Positions 41,301-51,734 of a DNA stretch of 64,000 nucleotides are shown one piece after another; the first letter of the stretch is position 1, and the number at the start of each line of letters is the position of its first letter. The stretch spans positions 17,346,099 through 17,410,098 of the forward strand of contig OW285193.1 of the NCBI GenBank assembly GCA_935421135.1, written 5' to 3'. The stretch comes from Bugulina stolonifera. Taxonomy: Eukaryota; Bryozoa; Gymnolaemata; Cheilostomatida; Bugulidae. The position numbers and the translations under genes are program-made. The notes under the pieces were generated by a model. That model searched no databases, had not been told where the DNA came from, and was given only the letters and a program-made list of their open reading frames with translations.

Positions 41301-44279
41301 TCTATCCAGTATAGATGTAATATTGGTTCCTTGAGCAAACGGTTTTCATCAAACTTGCGTGGAAGTTGGTGGACATCAAAGGGGATGAAATGACCACAAA
41401 GCCGAACTTTCTTTACTGGTCTCCCGTATGATCTAAAACATAGCGGATATTAAAATAAAAGTATACAGTGTGGCCCATTAAAATCGCAGAGAGTTATTTG
41501 AAATACAACTTCAACTCAATGTTAGCCACATAATCGATGCAACCAGGTACTCTGGTTCAGTGTTAAAAATTGTACAACTATATGTAGCTAATTTTTGTAG
41601 GGTCTAGGCCTCGGCACATTCTCCTCCCCACACAGCTGTTGCCTGTTGGTACTGCTACATCAGTTTTATTTATTACTTAGCCTACACGGCTTCCATTAAT
41701 GACTCATGGCTTACTAGCTTCAGGTTGCTACATTTTTAGAACAGAATAAATTGACCTGTGATTAGCAGTAAAAACTACCAATAACCCTAATGGAACTTAC
41801 TTCTTTATACCTCATTGTAAGTAAAATTACATAAATGCCCCTTTTGTGAAGTTATGGATTTGGTATGAACCTGGCGACTGTGTAAAGCCTACCTTTGCCA
41901 TTCTATCTTTTGGAGGGGCAAAGCATCAACCATATAAGGATGTACACTAGCAAACAGAGGCTGGTTACCAGCACCTAGAAAATCAAAGAGTCAAAGAAGA
42001 TCATGAGAATACTTATACATGCCACATAGTTCAATGGCCTATGCAGTATGCACACTTACATCTTAATAAATATTTATTGGAAATATTTAGGACTACACTA
42101 CTTGAATTTTAAAATTAGGCTATTTTATGACATGAATAACAAAAACCTGTAGACATTAAAAGCAAAAATGTTCAAATTGAAAACTAAATGATAAACCTAA
42201 TCCTATTATTGCACAACTATTCACTTCACTCTTGGCTAAACTGAAATGACCCCTTTTACTAGTAATATAAATTTAGGCTATGGTTTTTATCTAATAGGCC
42301 TACAGAATCAGACAAGATCTCAATTATGACCTTTGATTATCATATTTAGTTGTTATTAATTGGTACTTTATACTTAGCCCTATATTTATGTTACAGAACA
42401 CACAAGATGACTGTATTACTTAGCTATATGATTGTAGGCTTACACGTAAAGCATGATTCTATAGATCTATATTCATCCATCTTTCACTAGGTCATCCAAG
42501 GTATCGCACTTCAACTGATACAAATTAGTACTATCATCATGAAAGATCCATTGAAAAAGACTGAATGGGAGTCGGTAATGAAGTAATGATTTGCATTCAA
42601 CTAATGTTGAATGCAAATCATCACTTCATTCTGAGTGTCTGACCCAGCTGAAATCGCCTTAGCTTATAGATAAGCTTAGCTATGCTACTCTTCAGCCATG
42701 AATACCCTCTACAATTACCTACCATTACTACTATAATTATAATTTAATGCAGCCTACTGATAACTACTACTCTACTGACTGTTAAGCATGCAATGTTTAT
42801 GTTAATGTTCATCTTCAAACTTTATGCCATGCCATTCATTTCGATTTTCACTTTAGGCCTACGCTACAGTTACTTATAGGCTACATAAAAACCAAAATGT
42901 ATAAAGCAAGCATGTGTCACCAAACAGGCCTATACCACACAATCACAATGACAAAAAAAAACTAATTTTAAATTTACCGTATCAATCCAATGGCAGAATG
43001 TGAAGTGCTGCTACAACTAGTCTTATAAGATGTTATAAAAGAATAAAGGCTAAAGAAAAAAATAACATCTAGCCTATAATATTATATTTATTACATTAGA
43101 TTATCATTATTATAATTTCATTGAGTATGAGATAATCATGATCATGACTATTATTATAAATAATTATTTTTATTTTATGTATAATTAATATATATATATA
43201 ACTTCATTTAATGTGCAATATTAGTATACAGTATGTATGAATATCAGCATCATGCTTTTGTTTTTTTTTACATTGAAAACTTTTGCATGTTTTTCATGCT
43301 GTTGCACAGGTACTTAAAAAGGAGAACAAAAGAAGCTATACATCAAGAAAGCGAGAAGAGAGAAAAATGACAAAAAAAAAAATAAAAAAAAAAAAAAAAA
43401 AAAAAACATGACAGTGACAGAGGAAACAAATGTGTACAGATAATGATATTTGTTTTTTTTTTTTTTTTTCTTTCCTTTCACATAGTGTATAATTCATACA
43501 TAAAATAGATACCACAATATATACTAACATACGAAGTAAAGACAATTTGGAATTGAAAATTTTACAATATTTACAATATTTACAATTACAAAAATTTTAC
43601 ATTATGTTGATATTAGTTAATGCATTTCATAGGAAATGAAATATTACATATGTAAAGTTTGTATATTGTACATACACATTTACCACATTAACAGTTGTAC
43701 ATAAGCTATACACATATATGCATGGTAGAAAAGGAGATGATGTAATGTTAGTTTTTGCATTATGGCAAGGAAGATAATAAAGGTAAATATAAGAAACGCA
43801 TTATCATTGTGTTATATCTCACATGTTACCTACACTTTATCAATAATATTAAGCAGAAGGTCTATTATTGATTTTCGGAAAGGAAGTTTTAATAGTGATC
43901 TAACTTGTTTAGGGAGTATGTTGAAATGCTTTAGTATTGACAGTTTAAGTTTATTATGGTGGTAGTTACTGGGTATAAGTAAACCTGTACGGGATTTGGT
44001 ATTATCACATAAGACAATATTGAAAAATTGAATTTGGATGTATGAAGGGGCTGTTTTGTGAGCTATGGTGTGGGCTAGTAAAGTTGTGTGAAAGGCTGCA
44101 AGTTGTGGAAGTGTAAGAATTTTATGTTGTCGAGCAATTTCATGTGTAGGAATTTTGTCAGTTAGTCTTGTGCTATTAATTAGTCTGAGGGCTTGTTCCT
44201 GTGTGTATTAATATTAATTATAGATAATTGGATATTTTGTTTACTTACATGTTATGAGTGGTCGGTCATCTGTGGCCAT
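26302..44279 (-). CDS. TRAPPC10: TRAPP II complex subunit 10 (TRAPPC10)
   Basis: Complete gene for a ~1,146-residue subunit of the TRAPP II Golgi/endosome tethering and Rab-activating complex. Twenty-one exons join in frame: 44249-44279 (ATG), 41893-41974, 41297-41432, 40809-40999, 39793-39985, 39386-39497, 39015-39137, 38350-38474, 37794-37940, 37290-37407, 36046-36232, 32935-33182, 32411-32614, 30663-30919, 30241-30373, 29695-29933, 29226-29350, 28907-29048, 27895-28068, 27430-27715, 26302-26489 (stop). Recognisable family signatures run along the length: N-terminal ITCAGNQPLFASVHP, then RDD...PDWLIIVV...LRTSVYDKVKSEF, KFEDAMRMERERRTQSDW, YEDALVQYDELDALF, SRQCHLLIQLERP, and C-terminal FLPGQVYDN. 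The vertebrate protein is somewhat longer (~1,260). The start context (ggcATGG) is favourable. The exon 16 donor (GAG|gttaaa) is weak. Introns carry at least six tandem-repeat arrays and a LINE remnant. Confidence 0.95.
26487..26650. repeat. 3 x ~55-bp repeat duplicating a TRAPPC10 splice acceptor
   Basis: Three ~54-55 bp units starting at 26487, 26541 and 26596, each beginning gaccta(a/g)aggtgacaca. The exon 21 acceptor (exon ends 26489) lies in the first unit, and each further unit repeats the minus-strand acceptor cctctag|gtctg. Use of the second acceptor would add 54 nt, in frame and open (18 residues). Confidence 0.88.
26823..26945. repeat. Degenerate ~21-bp repeat, TRAPPC10 intron 20
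   Basis: About six imperfect copies of the motif taccctacccacaatacct, starting ~330 bp upstream of exon 21 in the transcript direction. Purely C/A/T on the plus strand. Confidence 0.75.
27108..27128. repeat. 21-base poly-G run
   Basis: Uninterrupted G run in TRAPPC10 intron 20 (poly-C in the transcript). A second run of about 13 G lies at ~52089-52100, and a third of about 11 at ~12642. Such runs can form G-quadruplex or triplex structures and are prone to length error. Confidence 0.9.
30991..31767. repeat. Large 24-bp minisatellite, about 32 units, TRAPPC10 intron 13
   Basis: Array of near-24-bp units of the type gcatatagaggggtacagat followed by agggg, starting 72 bp from the exon 14 acceptor (exon ends 30919). 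Because 24 is a multiple of three, long frames open on the minus strand (107-213 codons, repeating 8-residue CPYLYPSI-like units). These are repeat artefacts and not coding exons. A central block alternates two unit variants (ggtacagat/ggtacggat), so a 48-bp higher-order period exists at ~31080-31280. Confidence 0.95.
33184..33353. repeat. 4 x 31-bp array ending in a 33-bp-arm hairpin
   Basis: Four direct 31-bp units (type tataacaaatataacacag + aactagggtaag) begin at the exon 12 acceptor of TRAPPC10 (exon ends 33182). The last is followed by one inverted copy. Arms 33286-33318 and 33321-33353 are perfect reverse complements with a two-base loop, so the intron RNA could form a long stem right at its 3' splice region. 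Confidence 0.93.
34970..35127. repeat. 15-bp minisatellite, ~10 units, TRAPPC10 intron 11
   Basis: Tandem copies of tctactgttctaata with few substitutions. An ISTVL-type repeating open frame on the plus strand (34989-35225) is a by-product of the 15-bp period. Confidence 0.92.
35622..35732. repeat. 16-bp minisatellite, ~7 units, TRAPPC10 intron 11
   Basis: Tandem copies of cattctggcaagtatt with one substitution. It lies in the same intron as the 15-bp array, ~310 bp upstream of it in plus coordinates but not adjacent to a splice site. Confidence 0.92.
38495..38832. repeat. 15 identical 22-bp units, TRAPPC10 intron 7
   Basis: Fifteen 22-bp units starting ctatactgctatacagcaca, apparently without a single substitution, plus a partial sixteenth. 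The array begins 20 bp from the exon 8 acceptor (exon ends 38474). Three overlapping plus-strand open frames of 110-132 codons with a YCYTAHAI-like repeat are artefacts of the array. Confidence 0.96.
43372..43406. repeat. Poly-A run facing a poly-T run
   Basis: A ~34-base, nearly pure A tract on the plus strand, followed 47 bases later by a 17-base T tract (43453-43469). The T tract fits the poly-A tail of the minus-strand LINE remnant. The A tract could be the tail of a second insertion on the plus strand, though I recognise no element body for it. Confidence 0.7.
43453..44207 (-). mobile_element. 5'-truncated LINE (non-LTR retrotransposon) 3' end in TRAPPC10 intron 1
   Basis: On the minus strand an ATG-less frame stays open for ~137 codons from ~44207 to a stop near 43822. 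Its start (YTQEQALRLINSTRLTDKIP) and later LAAFHTTLLAHTIAHKTAPS and LPKQVRSLLKLPFRKSIIDL match the layout of the C-terminal end of LINE reverse-transcriptase proteins: 'QxRALRIIxxxxx', a helical Tyr/Leu-rich middle, then 'LPxxVRxxxxLxxFKxxL'. It is followed by ~350 bp of 3' UTR-like sequence and an A tail (T run 43453-43469). A stop codon stands immediately upstream, so the copy is 5'-truncated. It is inserted in the sense orientation of TRAPPC10. The clade is not determined. Confidence 0.62.
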
Positions 44280-44430
44280 GCCTTTATTGCAGCATTGGTG
44301 ATTTTTATTAATCAAGTCTGAATTAAAAGCTGCGATTGAAACAAGAAAAAATTAGTTTTTAAATACAAAATAATTTTGATCTAAATTTCTAGTTCTTTGC
44401 AATTGGAGGCGATATATGCTGCAACGTGTA

Positions 44431-44475
44431 ATCCAATGAAATTTCAGAATCGTGTTTTAGCATATTTCATTGGAT
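44431..44475. promoter_or_regulatory. Inverted pair of CCAAT boxes upstream of TRAPPC10
   Basis: Perfect 12-bp inverted repeat, atccaatgaaat (44431-44442) and atttcattggat (44464-44475), separated by 21 bp and starting ~150 bp upstream of the TRAPPC10 start codon. Each arm holds one CCAAT box in opposite orientation. This is consistent with an NF-Y-type proximal promoter element of a housekeeping gene; it could also be a chance hairpin. No TATA box was seen. Confidence 0.4.
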
Positions 44476-45415
44476 AATATCTAGCCAAGGTTTAAACAGC
44501 TTGTACCCAAAAGATCCTTCGCTAAAATTTTACGGCGAGGTTTTCTTTAGCTGTTTTTGAACACACAACTCCAAAATATATACACTGTTGTTTAGCTACC
44601 TCATCCACTTATGGTGCAGTGCAAATCCAACACGTTTCAATAATTTATTAGTTTGTGACTCTGCATTACATGTAGGGTTAGGCTGATGCTCATGTTCAAG
44701 TGGTTGTATATTAATAATTGATATATAATTATAATAATTACATGCCCATCCAATATATTGTACTTGGTAGGGGTTTTCCACTTTCTGTCGAAATAATGCT
44801 ATCTAGACATAAGTGGGACTTTGAAAGTAAGCATGTGCATGTATGTACATCAAACATACGAGGTGAAGGCACAACTTATTATTAGTTGACAATATCACAA
44901 ACTTTCAGCTGTTGAGAAAATAGAATACACTACATGTATTATATTACTATACTAAAATGATTGTAGTAAAAGTTGTTCCTGATTCAAAAATAGTCATAGG
45001 CTCTGAGATATAGTTCATATTAAACACTAAAAGTTTTTAAAAAAATTCTAAATAGTTTAAACATGCATGTCAAATAAATAAATAAACAGCATAGCATGAA
45101 GTTATATGCTATATAAACTGTCTTTGAATACATAAACTGATTGTGAGTTGTCCACTCATGTGAGCTGTGAGAGTACAACTCCAAAATAAATATAATTATT
45201 TGAGTGTGTGATGTGCATATTATAAATAGTAGTATTTAGTAAAATAGCATGGAAGCAGTACAAATGCATTTTCAGAGGTATAAAATTGTATATGAGAAGT
45301 TCTGTAATAATTAGAGCTGATACTATGGTCTATGGATATTATACATGTACAAGAACATTATGTATTGTATTTAGTGAATTATGATTGGTTGGTAACCTTA
45401 GCATAAGATCTCTGG
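44476..45415. other. Intergenic spacer between TRAPPC10 and first TMEM45-like gene
   Basis: Short AT-rich spacer. It must hold the TRAPPC10 transcription start and the poly-A site of the upstream TMEM45-like gene. No further gene, RNA gene or element recognised. Confidence 0.5.
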
Positions 45416-48400
45416 TTACGAGTGATGTTCTTCACCAGACTGAGAGAGAAGTTGGTGGTGGCCCTCCTCATCGTCAGAATCGTTGTGATAACTGACAGTG
45501 AAGTCTTTGCTGGTAGAATCGCTGTAATCCTTTGGTGAGCAACAGTAGACAAGCCCACTCAATATTAATATGGCTGCAATTATACATATACATGTCAGGT
45601 AAAATTATTATTATTAAATTATTTGTTTGAGTGATACTCAATAATTGCACAATTTTCAATCGCTAAGTGAGCTAGTTGCAAAGAAATAAAAACTTAATTG
45701 AGTGGTAGGTGTGCTACCGCTAGGTGATAGTTGCAGCTGCTACTTGTCACAGACTTTGTCTAGTAATATTACATAAGAGTTAAGACTAGATGTACATTAA
45801 CCCCATTCTGCTGATTAGTGTCCTTGGAGAGTGAGAATAATCAAGCAGTTTTGTAGTATCTAACTCAATAATCTATAGGGATTCTCCATGCAGTGTACTT
45901 GGTATAACTTATCAACTAGACACCATTAACAAGTCTTTCTGGTATGCCTTGTCAAAAAGTCTTGCCCTTGTATGGTCTGATTCTAATAGTCCCATAACAG
46001 TATTGTAGAAGGTATTAAATAGTAATACTAAACCTATTAGACAGCCAATCATGTGCCAGGCAAATATCAGCGTTACAAGCATAATAGTTTCGTGGTCCTC
46101 TATCTGTTCCTCCGTCAGTTTGTACGGAGAATAGAGAGATATTCCTATCTGGTGGAACCAAGTACCTTGCAGGAGGGTGGCATAGCATCTACCAAAGAAA
46201 TGATAATCTGAAAACAGTGAATGATCGCATCGTACCACAGTTGAATTGAATAGAAATACTAAAAGCTAATAAAAACTGAAATGCTCGCAGACAGTAGGCT
46301 ACATACCTAGCGAAGAGAACAGTAACGCTGTGGGGATTAACCATTTCAATTCCGACGATAACCAAGCTGCTAACTATGGTATAGACAAGGAGCATATGAA
46401 GGTGAGTGTCCACACCGTCCCTACCATGCAGATGGAACCGGAATAGAACCAACTCTACTAGCAGGGCTATCATCAAAGCCAAGTATTCTGAACCTGGAGT
46501 GATATATAAATAGTCAATAGTTTCAAATGAATTCAAGCCTGAATTATTATAGTGAACAAGAATTCAATAAGAAAGAAGACAACTTTAAAAACCAATTACT
46601 CATTGCTTGATATGGTACACATATTGTGCAATGTGCCATAAAACAGAACAAGCTCCAATTTGCTGCCAGTCAATATATGAATCTATGGCAATACACTGCA
46701 CCTTATTATTCCACGCAGGCCTGTTTGTAATAAACCACCGAAATGGTGCTATCATCTGGTACCCGTGTATGGTATAAACTTCTTTTGTGTTTGAACTACA
46801 TGTATATAGGCAGCCATCTTCAGTGGTATACATAATGCTAAGTATGCTGGTAGCAGTCATTTATGTATTTATGCAATATGCATGTGTATTGTATGTATTA
46901 TACAGAACTTCTGCATATTTTATGGATGATACAATAGCATGTGACTCCCTTGTCATGTGATATTATATGGATAAGCTGATCAATTCTAGGAGGAAAGCAT
47001 ACTCTCCTACTCTCCTACATCATGATTGTGTACTTGTATATCGTAATATAGGGAAGTGTCAACAAAATAATGCCAATGGCCATCTTGCTTAGCAACCATA
47101 CGAGTACAGTCCATGTTAATTACAATAATCAAATATCCAAAACTCATGCAAGTAAAATCTTACACTTACCTTTAGGTACAAACTTTACTTTATGATGAAC
47201 AAGAACTGATACAACTGCAAATAGTCCAAAGCTGATATACATAGTCGAGTGCTGCAAGTTACCGAGTATCATCGTGTTGGTTGCTAAGTAACCTGGAAGA
47301 AATGAATAAAAACTTTCTAACACTATCGTGTGAACAAATATTATAACGTAAATGTCAAAAATGTTTTGGGGTATATACACATATACCTGTGCTAGGGCAT
47401 ACGTACTTATGGGACATAAAACACTGTACATATTATATAATTTGACTAACATGGTTGATCAAATGTGCAGATAGCTCATGTCACAGCCCATCAGTTACTC
47501 TACTTGTTCAGGGACTCAAACAGCCCTTATCTTATCCACAATAAGAAAAATATTATATGCCCATAAATTTGAAAAGTTATGATGATACTTCATAGCTCAG
47601 TGGACCGATATAATATATTCATATCTGCCTATTCGTTGCTTTGTAACTAGTTTTTATGCATATGCAATGTACATGTATCTGTAGGTAAGCTACTAATTAT
47701 TTCAACTCACTAGTTACTATTTCCATGGCTGTTCCTACAATAGCCATTAGTATCAGAGGCCAACTGTCTATTGATAGCCTGCCGCGGCATCCCTTTCTCC
47801 AGCAGCAGTACCTAGCGAGGCTATTAGTGTATACATGACCTGCAATAGATTTCATCAGACTATATACATGACCTGCAGTAGTTGTCATCAGTGTGACATG
47901 TTTCCGATATATCCCAGTTTATAGCACATGTACATTGTGTTATATTATAATATATACTTTTTATATGTAAATATATTATTTACTGTTATAGTTGCTCCAC
48001 ACAAATCTATGCAGTTCAAAATTTCGATTCTAAATCTGATTGGAGGATGGCAGACTGTTAACCGTAGACCATTTCATCTTTTGTTATATGATTATATCTA
48101 CATTGTATATTTGTATATATTTATGTGATATGTAGAGTGTATTATAACTCACAGCCATTCAAAGTATTTTCGTCACAATGAGATTCAGCTTGTTTTAGTT
48201 AAAAAGGACCTAGCAGTTACATCACCACGTCACACAGAAGTCTATCTACATGTAGTTCAGTTCTATGCTTATACAGTTATATCTCTATGTTGCATAATAG
48301 CATGTGCTGTACTGTAAATACCTCATTCATGAAAATCCACTTTATGTTTATACAGTATGTTCTAGCATTGTAGTCAAGCATAACTGAGACAAACTCACCT

Positions 48401-48785
48401 GGAAACACAGGTTGGTCCTATACATGTACACGTGCAATAAATTACATAATGGGAGTACATGTATGTTGGACCTGTCGGTCAGTTGTATAATTTAGATTCT
48501 GAGGTCTGTATTGGCAATCTAGCATTGGTCAGGTCGGTCCTAGGACTTCATTGATGTGCCGGCCTGTGTGCTACCCACAGGCGAACATTACAATATATAT
48601 AACACAGCTGACTTGTAAATAGATAGTAGTTATACATGTAAATATTGTATTGTAGTGTAGGCACAGTCATGAGTTAACGAACCTCTGCCTTGAGAGTAAT
48701 AGGAACGCAGTGAAGTTACTAGCCACCACAAAGAGTAACAGATGAAGAAAGATCCAGGAGCGGCGTGACCCAGCCATGTTCCCAT
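45416..48785 (-). CDS. TMEM45-family multipass membrane protein, copy A
   Basis: 284-residue member of the TMEM45/DUF716 family (molecular function unclear; vertebrate members are reported in endomembranes). Six exons join in frame: 48683-48785 (ATG), 47711-47839, 47170-47292, 46307-46493, 46034-46188, 45416-45573 (stop TAA). Intron phases are 1,1,1,2,1. Family landmarks seen: N-terminal MGTWLGHAAPGSFFICYSLWW, the QHSTMYISFG segment, FHLHGRDGVDTHLHMLLVYT, LQGTWFHQIGISLYSPYKLT and LIFAWHMIGCLI. These give the expected six or seven hydrophobic helices, then a hydrophilic acidic tail (YHNDSDDEEGHHQLLSQ) presumably on the cytosolic side. It lies head to tail with copy B, 3 kb away. If intron 5 is retained, the frame stays open for 40 further residues to a stop at 45912 and the acidic tail is lost. 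Confidence 0.9.
47829..47892. repeat. Two-copy duplication of the exon 2 acceptor, TMEM45 copy A
   Basis: Two imperfect ~33-bp copies, each starting tatacatgacctgca and ending tcatca. Each gives on the minus strand an acceptor tgcag|gtcatgtata. Use of the distal acceptor would lengthen exon 2 by 33 nt, in frame and open, inserting an 11-residue segment (GHVYSLMKSIA) after the first helix. Confidence 0.85.
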
Positions 48786-51734
48786 CTTGTAGTAGGTGTA
48801 CTAAATACCAGTAAGCATTATAGAAAACTGAGATTGTTAAAAAAAGTGATCAATGATTTTCTAATAGTAAAACAGAAAATTAACACTAACCTACTGGACA
48901 GTCCTAAGCCTTCTACCAACAGGTCAATATATGTAAATGAGAAATACCTACCTAAATACAAACAGGAGATAAACAATAAACTTACTATAATTGGTTGGTG
49001 ATATGGCCAAGCCTCCGCTTGTATGCTATCTCTGCAGTTGATATTGAAATATAAACACCAGTGAGTTTGAAGCTAAGCGTTGCAGTGTGATGGTATCATA
49101 GTGGTACAATTAGAATAGCAACAATATGGCATCATAAAACATTCACAGCTAAATACCAATGCAGCTTACTCTCATACTTCCTTGCATATTTCAGAAGTTA
49201 GGAGCAGGCCTACCATACCTGCCAACATAATGTCTGACCCAATTAAGCATTCAAAGTTGCAGAATGCAGGACAATAGATTTTAGAATCTGGAATTTCTAA
49301 GCACCTTATTATTAGCTAGAGACACCCATGATGTGCTGCCCTAGGATAAATCTAAATAAGTGAAATAAAGTTCAGCATACACATGGGGTATGAGAGCCAA
49401 TAGGATTCCTGATTTCACTGAGAGTTTTTATCTGTCATCAAACACTGTTACATATGTATTACCGTCTACTTCTACGATTATACATACATGTATTGGTTCA
49501 TGGTTTATGTTATTTAGAATTAGGAATTGATGGTTGGCCAGTCTGTCACTGATCAACCACCCATTATCTATCTAGTTATGTTGAGGAAATGGATATTATA
49601 TTGTACACAATGGTTATGCATACTTGACTATCTTTCAGAATTATATACATGTAGTACATGTACATAAAATAACAGTAATATGATACATGTAGTATACGAT
49701 TACAATATGATTAATATAGTATACTATTTTACCACATGGTATAACTATTAATACATGACTGTATTATATTAGTATGCTATAGCTTATAATTATAGAAGTG
49801 CCAAGAAGTATTAGTAGTAGGTAGCATACAGTGTACGAAGTGGAACAAATGGGGTGGGTACACTGTGCCTGCCATCTTAGGGCATTCCCTATAGGTTGGT
49901 ACTATGGTTACTCATAGGCTATTGATCATAATTGAAGTTGTCCTCCCTTATTTGAGCAAAACAAAACAAAGGAGGAATTATTATACAAGTAGCAATCCAA
50001 TCTTGCAGATTAGTATTGTATAGCTATTTATTTAATCTTATAGTAGCCAACAAATTAGTGAATTACTAATGAATGAATAAACAACCAATATACTGGCCGA
50101 TCTGCAGCTACTCTTTCCAATTTTCTAATTGGAGGACAGACAGCCCTATTGTTCTTTTGTTATAATTTCATGATGATAGTTTATGTATATTATTATATGC
50201 AGGATATCTCTTAGGAGTAGTATACGTATCTAATATGATTATAATTATATTATAATAGTTGCAGGCTGGGAGTGTGTGATTGTAAGTTCAAGTTGTCCTC
50301 CCCTAGATAAGTTCTAGAATTCCTCTTGCACTGGTGTTAGTATAAAATATGACATTGTATCGGATGTTTATTAATATTTCAATGCTTCAGCATTTTCAGT
50401 TCAATTCAGGGAACCTACACTAGTTCCAAACCAGACAAACCACTTCCAGCAGACCTTCCCAACACTGCTTTGAGAAGTTATTTACTTTCTATGTACATGA
50501 TTCAATAATAGAAATAGCAAATACAATACAAGATATTTATTCAATACCTTCACCAATATAGTCATATACGAGGTAGAAAAATATTATACAGTATAATTGT
50601 TCAAGTAGTTGATAAATATTGTAGTCTAAACATAAGATGTATATGGCCCTGGAATCAACTAACTGCAGCTGAACAACTGGACAAAATATTTCAGTAAATG
50701 GTTGGTTGATGGTTGATGGTTGATGACTATTATAATAGTTTTAATTATGAAATTAAATGGAGCAGCACTAAATACTGAATAGAAATATATAATAGAAACA
50801 AGTGTACAATATTGTTAGTAAGCTGCAAACTAAAACGTGTCATAATGGACAAGCTAAAATACAAGTCACAACTCTAGCTGTACTGGCAACTATCAAAACA
50901 GGAATCACCTGACAATATTATAGAATTCATAACGTATAGACATTGAAAAGGGCGACTAGTGGACACATTGATATCCATGTTAAACGTTTAATAATTCATG
51001 CCTGAGACTGCAATCAAAAATTCAACTGAGGAGCCCAAAATAACTACAAAACCTGAACGCTGAATTTTGATGAACAATTGGCAGAAATGACAGCAGGGAA
51101 TCCCACCATCTTGTGCCTACACTGTCATGTGGGAATGGAACGATAGCTCATATATGCTACGTGCTACCAACCCCCAAACCCCACATATTGTAATGTAGAT
51201 TTGTCTGCAAACTAAAAAGTACAGGCCAACTTGCTCAAGGATTTTCTGGCCAACGTCCATCACTGAACCAAAAGCAAAATCCCAGGTCAATGGGCATCTT
51301 GAGAATTTTATTTGTGACCCAGGTCGGCCCAAGAGGTCGCAAAGTGTCCACATGATTTAACATCTTAACTCTACACATGAAGAAGTACGTAGCAGAAGGT
51401 GGAGTTGGAGTCCGATACACATAGCCTACATCATAGTTTACCAGCTGCATTCATTCATTGTTTTATCTCAGCTAAGAGTGATTAAAAGTTCAACTCATGT
51501 GAGGGAACCGAAGCAGAGATAAAAAGGTTGCAGTAAACAGCCGATGTAGAAGCCCTCATCACTGTATTACTGTATTACTTACTGTACTACTTACTGTATT
51601 ACTTACTGTATTACTTACTGTATTACTTACTGTATTACTTACTGTATTACTTACTGTAGGCTTTCTAGTTTACTGGATACCACTCTTAGTTGAATACCAA
51701 CATAACGTAATAGTATTGATTGCAGATTGTGACT
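48786..51734. other. Intergenic spacer between the TMEM45 copies
   Basis: About 2.9 kb upstream of copy A and downstream of copy B. It holds a 12-bp minisatellite (51561-51658) and a small imperfect inverted repeat (51011-51022 with 51061-51071). Minus-strand open frames around 51117-51450 share fragments in two frames, as a decayed coding or mobile sequence would, but no family was recognised. Confidence 0.45.
51561..51658. repeat. 12-bp minisatellite, ~8 units
   Basis: Tandem copies of actgtattactt with one substitution (actgtactactt), ~75 bp beyond the stop codon of TMEM45 copy B, so probably inside its 3' UTR. Confidence 0.92.

Noticed and set aside
43762..43965. Plus-strand 67-codon frame
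   Set aside because: Antisense to the LINE 3' end; the minus-strand frame over the same bases is longer and matches the LINE layout.
51117..51450. Overlapping minus-strand frames with Trp/Gly-rich segments
   Set aside because: Looked like a decayed coding or mobile sequence split over two frames, but no family motif, ends or duplications could be shown.
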